In this document: one piece after another, positions 16,849 to 25,848 of the stretch
Layout: every line of letters starts with the position of its first letter
Numbering within the stretch: position 1 is the first letter of the stretch
NCBI GenBank assembly: GCA_017998095.1
Contig: JAGODU010000010.1
Coordinates: forward strand, 1-51,853
Reading direction: 5' to 3'
Source of the DNA: Prolixibacteraceae bacterium
GTDB lineage: Bacteria > Bacteroidota > Bacteroidia > Bacteroidales > Prolixibacteraceae
DNA length: 51,853 bases
Position numbers and translations under genes: made by a program
The notes under the pieces: model-generated
What the model saw: only the letters and a program-made list of their open reading frames with translations
Told to the model about the DNA's origin: nothing
Databases searched by the model: none

Positions 16849-17298
16849 TTATTGCAACAGTGAACGTACTTTTTGGGATATGGATTGCCCATCAGCCTTT
16901 CCGGCAAGTTCTTTAGTGGCAACACCCATTACTTTCCCCATATCTTTAATGCTTGAAGCTCCAACCTTATCTATTATTTGTCTTATTGCATTCTCTAATT
17001 CAGAATCAGTCATCATTGATGGCAGGTAGGAATTAAAAACAGCAACCTGTGCATTTTCTACCTGAGCCAGGTCTTCTCTTCCCTGCTGAGAATAAATAGC
17101 TGCAGAATCCATACCTTGCTTAGCAAGTTTCATAATGATTTTAATAGATTCTTCATCAGTAAGTTCATGATCTGCACTCACAGATGTTTTAGCCTCCAGC
17201 ATTACTTTTTTTATATTTCTTAAAGCTTCAAGCCTGACACTATCTCTGGCTTTCATTGCTTCTTTAATATCATTGTTTATTATTTCAAAAAGAGTCAT
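16849..17298 (-). CDS. GatB/YqeY domain protein
   Basis: The 149-residue protein covers the whole YqeY family: an all-helical domain starting IINNDIKEAMKARDSVRLEA, a middle with YLPSMMTDSELENAI, and an end with DMGKVMGVATKELAGKADGQ. The family shares its fold with the tail domain of the tRNA-dependent amidotransferase subunit GatB, but no separate activity is firmly established. It is the last gene of the cluster, 20 bp after the second ftsZ, and is followed by a terminator. A location directly after ftsZ is common in Bacteroidota, so this is the normal cluster end. Confidence 0.92.
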   Translation of the reverse strand: MTLFEIINNDIKEAMKARDSVRLEALRNIKKVMLEAKTSVSADHELTDEESIKIIMKLAKQGMDSAAIYSQQGREDLAQVENAQVAVFNSYLPSMMTDSELENAIRQIIDKVGASSIKDMGKVMGVATKELAGKADGQSISQKVRSLLQ

Positions 17299-17318
17299 GA
17301 CTTTATTATTTATTGTTT

Positions 17319-18743
17319 TTAATCTACGTTCTTATGCAAATAGGAATTATGTTCACTTATATACAATTCGTTACTTTCATCAGTTGAAAGAGAAAAGCGT
17401 GACACCTTTCTATCTTCCGTTGAATCAGATGCTTTCATTTTAATACTTCTCCTCATATAGGCAGGGATGTTTTCAAATTTTTCAATATCCTCATCTCTTG
17501 CATTAGGAAAATCGTTAGCTAATTCTACTCTTTCAATTTCTTGTTCAGGTTGTGAAGGAGAAGGTTTCTTTACATTTGAATACAATGCTTCATAACTATT
17601 GCCCTTGGGTTTATCCTGATTAAAAGAGAAAGATTCTTGCCTGACCGGAGGTGCTTGTTTAGTTACAGGAGAAGCTTTTGGTTGCATATTTACATTTGAA
17701 ATCGGATTTTCAACTACAGAATGGTATGTTTTTTCTACTTTCTTGGTAGCTAAAATTTCAGGAATTGAACTAGTACTAAATCCTGTAGCAATAACGGTTA
17801 CAGATATTTCTTCTCCCATATTTTCATCCTTACCATTACCCCAAATAAGATCAGCATCATAACCTGCTCTTGATTGAACATAGTCAGTTATCTGGCCGAT
17901 TTCATCCATAGTAACTTCAAGGTCACCTGAAGTAATGTTTAAAAGAATATTTCTGGCGCCTTTAATGTTATTATTATTTAAGAGCGGTGAATTTAATGCT
18001 TCTTCAACAGCCTTAACTGCTCTATCTTCACCTGTTGCAGTTGCAGATCCCATTATTGCAACTCCACTTTGCCTCATAACAGTTTCAACATCAGCAAAAT
18101 CAACATTAATGTAACCATGTACAGTTATTATTTCCGCAATTCCTTTCGCTGCAGTTGCCAAAACATCATCTGCTTTTGAGAATGCTTCAGAGATTTTAAA
18201 ATCACCATACATTTCTCTGATTTTTTCATTATTAATTATCAATAATGAATCTACGTGACCTTCAAGTTCCTGAATTCCTTCAATAGCTTGCTGAATTCTT
18301 CTTTTACCCTCATTTCTAAAAGGAATAGTTACAATTCCAATAGTAAGCAAATTAAGATCCCTGCAAGCTTTAGCAATAACAGGTCCGGCTCCGGTACCAG
18401 TGCCTCCACCCATACCAGCTGTTATAAAGACCATTTTGGTCCTTTCACCAATTGCTTTTTTTACATCTTCAATATTTTCTATCGCCGCTTGTCTTCCGAC
18501 TTCCGGTTTATTACCAGCTCCTCTACCTTCTGTTAAAGAAGACCCAAGATGTACCTTACATAATACAGGACTTGTAGCTAAAGCTTGAGAATCAGTATTA
18601 CAGACGACAAAGTCGACGTCTTTAATACCTTTTCTACACATATGATTTACGGCATTACTGCCTCCCCCTCCTACACCTATTACTTTAATTAATGATCCCT
18701 CTTTTACAGGTATATCAAAGCTTGTTATAATTTCAGATTCCAT
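17319..18743 (-). CDS. ftsZ: Cell division GTPase FtsZ, second (promoter-distal) copy
   Basis: This 474-residue tubulin-like GTPase assembles the division ring. The GTP-binding motif GGGTGTG is at 112-118, the PF-x-x-EG loop at 141-146, and the T7 catalytic loop NVDFAD at 213-218, so it should polymerise and hydrolyse GTP. After the globular domain (to about 325) a linker leads to the C-terminal peptide IPAYMRRSIKMK at 426-437, like the IPAFLRK peptide through which E. coli FtsZ binds FtsA and ZipA. Unusually, 37 more residues follow this peptide. It starts 15 bp after another ftsZ gene with which it aligns almost without gaps in the GTPase domain. This copy looks like the conventional FtsZ of the pair. 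Confidence 0.97.
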   Translation of the reverse strand: MESEIITSFDIPVKEGSLIKVIGVGGGGSNAVNHMCRKGIKDVDFVVCNTDSQALATSPVLCKVHLGSSLTEGRGAGNKPEVGRQAAIENIEDVKKAIGERTKMVFITAGMGGGTGTGAGPVIAKACRDLNLLTIGIVTIPFRNEGKRRIQQAIEGIQELEGHVDSLLIINNEKIREMYGDFKISEAFSKADDVLATAAKGIAEIITVHGYINVDFADVETVMRQSGVAIMGSATATGEDRAVKAVEEALNSPLLNNNNIKGARNILLNITSGDLEVTMDEIGQITDYVQSRAGYDADLIWGNGKDENMGEEISVTVIATGFSTSSIPEILATKKVEKTYHSVVENPISNVNMQPKASPVTKQAPPVRQESFSFNQDKPKGNSYEALYSNVKKPSPSQPEQEIERVELANDFPNARDEDIEKFENIPAYMRRSIKMKASDSTEDRKVSRFSLSTDESNELYISEHNSYLHKNVD

Positions 18744-18758
18744 TTTTTCAAGTTTAAA

Positions 18759-20033
18759 TTATTCTAATTCAGCACTGTTTTCTTCAAATAAGCTATTAAA
18801 TTGGCGCATAAACCAATTTTCTATCTTAACTTCCTTCTTTTTATTTTGATCAGCTTTTTTACTTTGTTCAGGTGACGAAATTTCATTGCCTCTTCTGACT
18901 TTATCTTCTTTAATATCAATCTCAACAGATTCCATTTCAAATTCATCAGTTAGGGTCTCCACTTTTGTTTTTTCTTCTTCAAAGACAGGAGCTGTTTCTA
19001 TTTGATTTAAATTGAAATATTGTTCAGGTTCTTTATCAAAATTTTGAAGAATGGCTGAAGGATTTACTTTAAATCCGGTAGCAATTATTGTAACACTTAT
19101 TTTATCACCCAGTGTTTTATCATATCCGTTACCCCAGATAATATTAGCATCAGAACCAGCTTTTTCCTGAAGAAATTCGATGATCTCTCCAATTTCACCA
19201 ATAGTAATTTCATTGTTTCCGGATGTAATGTTGAGAAGAATATCCTGAGTCCCATAAATATCATTACTATCAAGAAGAGGAGATTCCAGAGCAGATTTGG
19301 CAGCTAATATTGCCCTGTTTTCTCCTTCAGCATAACCTGTCCCCATAATGAAAACCTTACTTCCGGACATTACAGTATGAACATCAGCAAAATCAATATT
19401 TATATTTCCTGGCAATGTTATTATCTCTGCTACGCCTTTAACAGCCGTTGTCAATATTTCATCCGCTTTAGCAAAGGCTTGAGAAGCAGGTAGATTACCA
19501 TAAATATCACGGATTTTCTCATTATTGATAACAAGTAAACTATCAACATGCTCTCTAATATTTTCAACTCCTTTCAAAGCCTGCTCATAACGCTTCCTTC
19601 CTTCAGACCTTGAAGGAACTGTAACAACAGCTATTGTAAGAATATTAAGTTCACGACATACCTTTGCAATAACAGGTGCAGCTCCAGTTCCTGTACCACC
19701 ACCCATTCCTGCAGTAATAAATGCCATATTTGTATTATCCGATAAAATGGCTTTTACATCTTCTATATTTTCTATAGCAGCCTGTTCTCCAAGTTCAGGT
19801 TGGTTTCCTGCCCCTCGTCCCATTGTAAGAGATTCCCCAAGCTGGACTTTAATGGGTACAGGACTATTTTTTAAAGCTTGCCCATCAGTATTGCAAATAA
19901 TGAAGCCAACATCTGCAATACCTTTTTGGAACATATAATTCACGGCATTTCCACCTCCGCCACCTACTCCAATTACTTTAATATTGGCGGCAATATTTGG
20001 TTCACAATTAAAATTCAATATATCTTCAGACAT
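18759..20033 (-). CDS. ftsZ: Cell division GTPase FtsZ, first (promoter-proximal) copy with atypical C-terminus
   Basis: This 424-residue protein has all core FtsZ motifs: VIGVGGGGGNAVN at the start, GGGTGTG at 111-117 and the T7 loop NIDFAD at 212-217, so polymerisation and GTP hydrolysis should be intact. Two features set it apart from its neighbour. The PF-x-x-EG loop reads PSRSEG (140-145), with Ser in place of Phe. The C-terminus lacks the IPAYxRR peptide. After an acidic-basic linker it ends with a segment at about 403-418 (KIENWFMRQFNSLFEE) that would form an amphipathic helix, much like the membrane anchor at the end of FtsA. It lies 27 bp after ftsA and 15 bp before the other ftsZ, all in one transcript. 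Confidence 0.95.
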   Translation of the reverse strand: MSEDILNFNCEPNIAANIKVIGVGGGGGNAVNYMFQKGIADVGFIICNTDGQALKNSPVPIKVQLGESLTMGRGAGNQPELGEQAAIENIEDVKAILSDNTNMAFITAGMGGGTGTGAAPVIAKVCRELNILTIAVVTVPSRSEGRKRYEQALKGVENIREHVDSLLVINNEKIRDIYGNLPASQAFAKADEILTTAVKGVAEIITLPGNINIDFADVHTVMSGSKVFIMGTGYAEGENRAILAAKSALESPLLDSNDIYGTQDILLNITSGNNEITIGEIGEIIEFLQEKAGSDANIIWGNGYDKTLGDKISVTIIATGFKVNPSAILQNFDKEPEQYFNLNQIETAPVFEEEKTKVETLTDEFEMESVEIDIKEDKVRRGNEISSPEQSKKADQNKKKEVKIENWFMRQFNSLFEENSAELE

Positions 20034-20060
20034 AATGGTAATTTTTAAAAGTTCTGATTT

Positions 20061-21326
20061 TTACTCTTCATTAAAAAAAAGAGTTAACTTTTGAAACACA
20101 CTCTCACCGAACTTTGATTTTGGTTTCTCAGTCTTACGAACTGGTTTAGAAACCATTTCTTCGTTTAGTGCATTACTGTCCTTCAAAGCCTTTTTCAATA
20201 ATCCAAAAGCAACTGCATATTGTGGACTCTCAAGTACTTTTTCCTGTTCAATGGTAAGACCAATAATTGGAAATCCAATTCTCACATCCATACCAGTTTT
20301 AAATCTTACTAATTGCCTTAATCCTTCCAATTTAGCACCCCCCCCTGTTAAAACAATTCCGGCTCCCAGTTTATCGGCATATCCACTTTTTTGAACTTGT
20401 TGGTAAATGAACTCAACAATTTCTTCCATTCTGGCTTGAATAATATAGGATAATGTCTTAAATGATATTTCTTTAGGCTCCCATCCGTTTATTCCGGGTA
20501 TTGTTGCTACTTTATTTGCCGGAGCAAAATCTCCTAAAGCAGTGCCATATTGCACTTTCAACATCTCAGCATGTTTTAAAAGAATGTTACATCCTTCCTT
20601 TATATCCATAGTAACTACATTACCACCAAAGGGTATAACAGATAAGAATCTGAGAACATTTTCATGATAAATAGTAATTGAAGAAGTCCCGGCACCTAAA
20701 TCTATGACTACAACACCTGCTTCTTTTTCTTCATCTGATAAAACTGATTCTGAAGATGCTACTGGAGATACAACTGCTTTTACAAGTTCATAACCTGCAT
20801 TCTGAAGACTCATTCTTAGTTTTTCTTCATAAATTTCAGGCCCAACAACCAGCTTATATTCAGAACAAAGTTCAGAACCAGCAACTCCAATTGGATTATG
20901 TATGGATGTTTCTCCATCAACAGAATATGATTGGTTGATTACGTGATAAATTTTATCACCAGGTTGTTGGGCTGTAGATCTTGCTTCTTCGTAAATACTT
21001 CGTATATCAGCTTTTGAAATTATTTTACCAGCTTCAATACTTCTGTATAATGTTCGCTCTACTGTTCTCAGTTTTTGACCACTAACATTAACATACAATT
21101 TTCTAATCTCTGCATCAAGGCCTGAACTTGCTTTACTTACAGCTTTTTTAACAGCCTCAATGGTTTCATCGATATTAAATACAACGCCTCTTCTTATACC
21201 TGCAGAGCTAACCATGGAATATCCTAAAATTTCAGTTTTATTCCCTTCATTTTCTCTGCCTATAAGACAAATGGTTGTATTCGTTCCTATATCGACAGCT
21301 GCTACAATATTATTCCGTTCACTCAT
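20061..21326 (-). CDS. ftsA: Cell division protein FtsA
   Basis: The 421-residue actin-like protein shows the phosphate-1 loop VAAVDIGTNTT (about 9-19), the 1C/SHS2 domain (IRKLYVNVSGQKL), phosphate-2 VVVIDLGAGTSSITIY and the adenosine motif GIVLTGGGAKLEG. After a lysine-rich linker the C-terminus (FGESVFQKLTLFFNEE) is the amphipathic helix by which FtsA holds FtsZ filaments to the inner membrane. It sits between ftsQ and the first ftsZ as in other dcw clusters. Length is normal. Confidence 0.97.
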   Translation of the reverse strand: MSERNNIVAAVDIGTNTTICLIGRENEGNKTEILGYSMVSSAGIRRGVVFNIDETIEAVKKAVSKASSGLDAEIRKLYVNVSGQKLRTVERTLYRSIEAGKIISKADIRSIYEEARSTAQQPGDKIYHVINQSYSVDGETSIHNPIGVAGSELCSEYKLVVGPEIYEEKLRMSLQNAGYELVKAVVSPVASSESVLSDEEKEAGVVVIDLGAGTSSITIYHENVLRFLSVIPFGGNVVTMDIKEGCNILLKHAEMLKVQYGTALGDFAPANKVATIPGINGWEPKEISFKTLSYIIQARMEEIVEFIYQQVQKSGYADKLGAGIVLTGGGAKLEGLRQLVRFKTGMDVRIGFPIIGLTIEQEKVLESPQYAVAFGLLKKALKDSNALNEEMVSKPVRKTEKPKSKFGESVFQKLTLFFNEE

Positions 21327-21357
21327 AGGGGTGTATTAAAAATTGTTCACTATTATT

Positions 21358-22110
21358 TTATCTTTTGGTACAAACTATCTGATTATTAAATTTCAAAGAG
21401 ACCTTTTTATATCTACTCCAATCATCACCTGAAAAACCTTCTGTATATAGTGCATTCAGGTGTCTGAATTTTCTTTCTATGTCCTCAATCTTTCCAAATT
21501 CAATTATATGCCTGCCTACCCTCGGTACAAGCAATAATTCATTGTTTCTTCTTATATGTATCTGAACTATTAATGATCGCAGATATTTATCATCATATAT
21601 GTAATCAAGCAAAACAGGTAATTCATTTTTTGAGATTTCTGATGATACATTTCCGCTTACTACTAATACATTCTTCGTACTCAATATTGAAAAAGGCATT
21701 TTGCAACCTTTTTTATCGACATAATAACCCCCTTTTGAAGTTATAACTCTATAATATGGATCTCTTTGGTCTATCTTTACTTTAAGACCTCCCTTGAAAA
21801 ATTTATTATCTGCTTTTTCAAAACCAACATAAACTTCAGCATCCTCTACCCATGGATTTTTCTCAATCTTTTTTTCTATAGGATCTGTATTTAATTCATT
21901 TAATTTTCTCCCTTTCAAACCATTGATACTATTATAAACTAAATTCTCAATTGATCTTCCCGAGATATATTGTTGCTTTTCTTTAAAAAAAACTTCAACA
22001 CCATTACATCTTAAATCTTTAACCTGATTTACTATCAAGCATAAAGAAGTTATTATAAAGGCTATTAATACAACCAGACTAACAAATTTTATAATCACTT
22101 TTTTCTTCAT
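21358..22110 (-). CDS. ftsQ: Cell division protein FtsQ/DivIB
   Basis: The 250-residue protein has a short basic cytoplasmic start, one membrane helix (about 9-28) and a periplasmic part. That part begins with a POTRA-like domain (FFKEKQQYISGRSIENLVYN, then IEKNPWVEDAEVYVGF) and continues with VDKKGCKMPF and LPVLLDY segments of the FtsQ domain. FtsQ links early and late division proteins, binding FtsB/FtsL. Sequence conservation in this family is low, so position between murC and ftsA adds weight. It starts 5 bp after the murC stop. Confidence 0.92.
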   Translation of the reverse strand: MKKKVIIKFVSLVVLIAFIITSLCLIVNQVKDLRCNGVEVFFKEKQQYISGRSIENLVYNSINGLKGRKLNELNTDPIEKKIEKNPWVEDAEVYVGFEKADNKFFKGGLKVKIDQRDPYYRVITSKGGYYVDKKGCKMPFSILSTKNVLVVSGNVSSEISKNELPVLLDYIYDDKYLRSLIVQIHIRRNNELLLVPRVGRHIIEFGKIEDIERKFRHLNALYTEGFSGDDWSRYKKVSLKFNNQIVCTKR

Positions 22111-22115
22111 AGGTT

Positions 22116-23498
22116 TTATTGATTGCCTAACATTTCACAAATTGGATTTATATATTTATCAATATTACCTGCTCCCATGGTAATTAAAATATCAAATTCC
22201 CTTTCTTTCAGAGCACTAATCAGATTTTCAGCTTTAACAACTCCCTTGTTTTTTATTTTCATTTTTTCAGCTATTATTTCTGATGTCACTCCAGGAATTG
22301 GAATCTCCCTGGCTGGATAAATATCCATCAATATAACTTCATCAAGCAAATCAAGACTTCCTGCAAATTCATCAACGAAATCTTTAGTTCTGGAATATAA
22401 ATGGGGTTGAAAAACACCAAGAATTTTTTTGCCCGGATAAAGTTCTTTTACTGATTCAATTGTAGCTCTAATTTCTTCAGGGTGATGCGCATAGTCATCT
22501 ATATATAATTTACTGTTACTTCTGAAACATATATCAAATCTTCTTTGTACTCCCTGATACTTTGAAGCTGCCTCTTTAATCCTTTCAGGATCAGCTCCGG
22601 CGAGTAATGCTGCAGATGAAGCTGCAAGTATATTTTCGACATTAACTCTACCCGGATAGTTAAACCTTACTTCTTTTATTATTGTATCTGGTGTAACAAT
22701 ATCAAATTGATAAGCACCGTTTATAATTTCTACATTTCTGGTATAGAAATCTGCTTCTTCTCTTGTTGAGTATGTAAAGAATCTTTTATTTACGAATCTG
22801 GTTGTATCAACTCCAATCCCTTTTTTATATAAAACAGTACCTTCATCAGGAACATTTGATATAAACTGATGAAATGCTTCAAATACTGATTTGTAATCTC
22901 CGTAAATATCAAGATGATCAGCATCTATCGAAGTTATCACAGCGACTGATGGAAATAATTGTAAAAAAGAGCGATCATATTCATCTGCCTCAGTTACTAC
23001 AAGGCTGTCAGGGTTTTCAGGTAATACAAGGTTTGAATTGAAATTTCGTGAAATACCTCCCAGAAATGCTCCTGTATCTATTCCCGATTCTTTTAATAAT
23101 AGGGTTAACATAGTAGTTACTGAAGTCTTACCATGAGTTCCTGACACAGCAATACATTTTCTGTTGCTGGTCAGGAACCCCAGTAATTCACTTCTTTTAA
23201 CAATCTGATAGTTATTCTTTTGTAAAAAAATAAACTCAGAATGATTATCCGGAACAGCCGGAGTCCTGACTATCAGAGTATCAGAATTATTAAAGGTAAT
23301 AGGAAATTGATTGATGTCTTCTATATAATGAATATTAATGCCTTCTTCAGTTAATTGATGCGTCAATACTGTTTCGGTTAAATCATAACCTGCAACATTT
23401 TTCCCTGAAATCTTTGAATACCTTGCAAGTGCACTCATGCCGATTCCTCCTATTCCAAGGAAATATATATTTTTGATATTTTTAAAATCCAGATTCAT
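22116..23498 (-). CDS. murC: UDP-N-acetylmuramate--L-alanine ligase
   Basis: The 460-residue ligase adds L-alanine to UDP-MurNAc, the first peptide step of peptidoglycan synthesis. It starts with the nucleotide-binding FLGIGGIGMSALARY. The central ATPase loop is SGTHGKTSVTTML, followed by VVTEADEYDRSFL and ITSIDADHLDIYG. The C-terminal domain shows YIDDYAHHPEEI and VFQPHLYSRT. All are MurC hallmarks. Its start overlaps the murG end by 17 bp, showing tight translational coupling in the cluster. Confidence 0.97.
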   Translation of the reverse strand: MNLDFKNIKNIYFLGIGGIGMSALARYSKISGKNVAGYDLTETVLTHQLTEEGINIHYIEDINQFPITFNNSDTLIVRTPAVPDNHSEFIFLQKNNYQIVKRSELLGFLTSNRKCIAVSGTHGKTSVTTMLTLLLKESGIDTGAFLGGISRNFNSNLVLPENPDSLVVTEADEYDRSFLQLFPSVAVITSIDADHLDIYGDYKSVFEAFHQFISNVPDEGTVLYKKGIGVDTTRFVNKRFFTYSTREEADFYTRNVEIINGAYQFDIVTPDTIIKEVRFNYPGRVNVENILAASSAALLAGADPERIKEAASKYQGVQRRFDICFRSNSKLYIDDYAHHPEEIRATIESVKELYPGKKILGVFQPHLYSRTKDFVDEFAGSLDLLDEVILMDIYPAREIPIPGVTSEIIAEKMKIKNKGVVKAENLISALKEREFDILITMGAGNIDKYINPICEMLGNQ

Positions 23499-24600
23499 TT
23501 CTTACCAGTTTTAAAACAATATCTGCAATATCACTTGATGCATCGGGTTTTGCCAATAAATAAATATTATTTTTCAAGTCATTTAATTTTACTTCATCTT
23601 TAAGCAATTTCATTGCTACAGGGATTAATTTTTCAACTGCTTCGTCATCTTTTACCATCATTGCAGCATTTTTTTCAACAAGAGATAAGGCGTTTTTTGT
23701 TTGGTGATCTTCAGCAACGTTTGGTGATGGAACTAAAATTGTTGCCTTTTTAACAAGACATAATTCAGAAATAGTACCTGCGCCTGCTCTGGAAATAACA
23801 ATATCTGATATTGCATATGCAAGATCCATTCGTGTGATAAATTCGAAAATGTGAAGATTAGGACAATTAAAATCTTTCATTTTCTCAACAACAGATTTAT
23901 AATAATAACTGCCTGTCTGCCAGATAAATTCTACTTCTGAATTTGAAATCAATTCCAAATAATTAATAACACTCTCATTAAGGGTTCTTGCTCCAAGACT
24001 TCCTCCAGTTATAAGAATTACCTTCTTTTCGGGATTTACTTTGAAAAATTCATATGCTTCAATCTTATTTAATTTATCTTCAATAAGACTTTTTCTTACC
24101 GGATTCCCGGTGTGGACGATTTTTTCAGCGGGAAAGTAACGTTCCATTTTATCATAGGCGACACAAATCGAACTCGCTCTTTTTCCCAACATTCTGTTTG
24201 TGATTCCTGCATATGAATTTTGCTCTTGAATCAATGTTGGAATTTTCATGTTTAATGCTACTCTCAAAATTGGACCGCTTGCATATCCGCCCACACCTAC
24301 CACAACATCAGGGTCAAATTGCTTAATCAAATTGCGCGCGAGCTTCATACTACGAGCCAGATTAACAAAAAAGGTAATCATTTTTATCCCCGGTTTGCGT
24401 GGAAATCCAATAACAGGTAAACCAACAATTTCATATCCTGCGGCAGGTACACGTTCCATTTCCATTCTTCCTGTAGCACCAACAAAGAGAATTTCACAAT
24501 CCGCTTTTTTGGTTTTCAATTCGTTTGCAATTGATAATGCAGGAAAAATATGGCCACCTGTACCACCTCCGCTAATTATTATTTTAATTTTTTCACTCAT
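23482..24600 (-). CDS. murG: UDP-GlcNAc:undecaprenyl-PP-MurNAc-pentapeptide GlcNAc transferase
   Basis: The 372-residue GT28 enzyme makes lipid II from lipid I on the inner face of the membrane. The N-terminal glycine-rich loop ISGGGTGGHIFPAL, the VGVGGYASGP segment, the ITGGSLGARTLN loop and the UDP-GlcNAc site (ISRAGAGTISEL, then LVPSPNVAEDHQTKNA) are all present. It follows ftsW by 41 bp and overlaps murC by 17 bp. Length is normal. Confidence 0.97.
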   Translation of the reverse strand: MSEKIKIIISGGGTGGHIFPALSIANELKTKKADCEILFVGATGRMEMERVPAAGYEIVGLPVIGFPRKPGIKMITFFVNLARSMKLARNLIKQFDPDVVVGVGGYASGPILRVALNMKIPTLIQEQNSYAGITNRMLGKRASSICVAYDKMERYFPAEKIVHTGNPVRKSLIEDKLNKIEAYEFFKVNPEKKVILITGGSLGARTLNESVINYLELISNSEVEFIWQTGSYYYKSVVEKMKDFNCPNLHIFEFITRMDLAYAISDIVISRAGAGTISELCLVKKATILVPSPNVAEDHQTKNALSLVEKNAAMMVKDDEAVEKLIPVAMKLLKDEVKLNDLKNNIYLLAKPDASSDIADIVLKLVRNESGF

Positions 24601-24641
24601 AACTCAGTATATCAAACATATACTCCATTTAAAATTTTAAA

Positions 24642-25847
24642 CTAATCTATAGCACCTACATCCGCAAAAGCATGATCCTCTTCAGGAGGTTCATTAACAT
24701 TAACCTCAACTTCATCTGCTTTTTCTTCTAAAGTATTTTGATAACTAACCCTAAGAATACATCCTAAAGAAAATGCTGTAAAAAGAGTTGATGTTCCTCC
24801 CATACTTATCCATGGAAGAGTCTGACCTGTCACCGGCAATAGACCGGTTGACACTCCCATATTTATCATTGCCTGTAAAACAAACATAAGTGCTAATCCT
24901 GCAACCATAAATGCAGGAAATGTTCTTTTCGTTTGTTTAATTATTAATCCAGACCTTGCAGCAAATATTATATATGCTAATATTACAATAAAACTAAGCC
25001 AACCATATTCCTCAACTAAAATTGCAAATATGAAATCATTGTATGCGGCAGCCATATGATTCCTTACCTTACTTCCACCAGGACCATGTCCTCCCTGACC
25101 CCCTCTGAATATCGCCATTTTTGCATAGTCTGCCTGAGTGATGCCTACTTCAGATTCAGGATCACCTTTAATAAATCTGTCAATCCTGCCTTTAATTGTA
25201 TTTAAACGACCAACATTTACACTCGATGCCAGGATATAAAAAATAGCAACAGCTGCTATACCTGCTGCAATAGTGAGCCCCAGATACTTTAATGGCACTC
25301 TCCCTATAAACATTAAAGTCATTATAGTCATGAAAAGTAAAGCTGCAGTTGAAAAATTAGACATTGAAATAATAAGACAAGCACCACCACTAATAATTAG
25401 AATCCACAAGAATGTGTTGAATGATGGTGGATTATCGTTATCCTGATTATTTGCAAGTAAACGTGATACAAATAATACTAGTCCAATTTTTACAATTTCT
25501 GCAGGCTGAAAAGAGATAAATCCAAGATTAAATGTTCTTCCTGTTCCACCTCCAACTCTTAGCACTAAAGCTACTGCTAACAACAAAACCCCTGTCCCCA
25601 GAATAAGGGGTGAAAATATAGATAGAAATTTAACCGGAATATATCTTACAACAAGCATTATTGTTCCGAAACCAAGAACCAACATTATCATTTGCTTGGC
25701 CAGATAATAAAAAGTATTACCGTTCATCTGCCTGTAAGCCAATGACCCTGTTGCACTATATACAACTAATAACGAAAATAGTGACAAGAAAATTAAAACC
25801 AACCAGATGACTCTGTCACCTTTTAATATTTTTAAAAATCTATCCAT
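24642..25847 (-). CDS. ftsW: Peptidoglycan glycosyltransferase FtsW (SEDS family)
   Basis: The 401-residue protein has about ten membrane segments and the SEDS signatures: FISFQPAEIVKIGLVLF, a large periplasmic loop with QGGHGPGGSKVRNHMAAAYNDFIFA (split here as QGGHGPGGSKVRNH and MAAAYNDFIFAILVEEYGW), and the end segment STGLLPVTGQTLPWISMGGTS. FtsW polymerises lipid II at the septum together with the class B PBP encoded upstream (ftsI). An acidic tail of about 30 residues follows the last membrane helix. It begins 1 bp after the murD stop. Confidence 0.95.
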   Translation of the reverse strand: MDRFLKILKGDRVIWLVLIFLSLFSLLVVYSATGSLAYRQMNGNTFYYLAKQMIMLVLGFGTIMLVVRYIPVKFLSIFSPLILGTGVLLLAVALVLRVGGGTGRTFNLGFISFQPAEIVKIGLVLFVSRLLANNQDNDNPPSFNTFLWILIISGGACLIISMSNFSTAALLFMTIMTLMFIGRVPLKYLGLTIAAGIAAVAIFYILASSVNVGRLNTIKGRIDRFIKGDPESEVGITQADYAKMAIFRGGQGGHGPGGSKVRNHMAAAYNDFIFAILVEEYGWLSFIVILAYIIFAARSGLIIKQTKRTFPAFMVAGLALMFVLQAMINMGVSTGLLPVTGQTLPWISMGGTSTLFTAFSLGCILRVSYQNTLEEKADEVEVNVNEPPEEDHAFADVGAID

Positions 25848-25848
25848 T

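Noticed and set aside
24248..24640. An open frame of 130 codons on the plus strand
   Set aside because: It is antisense to murG and has no recognisable features.
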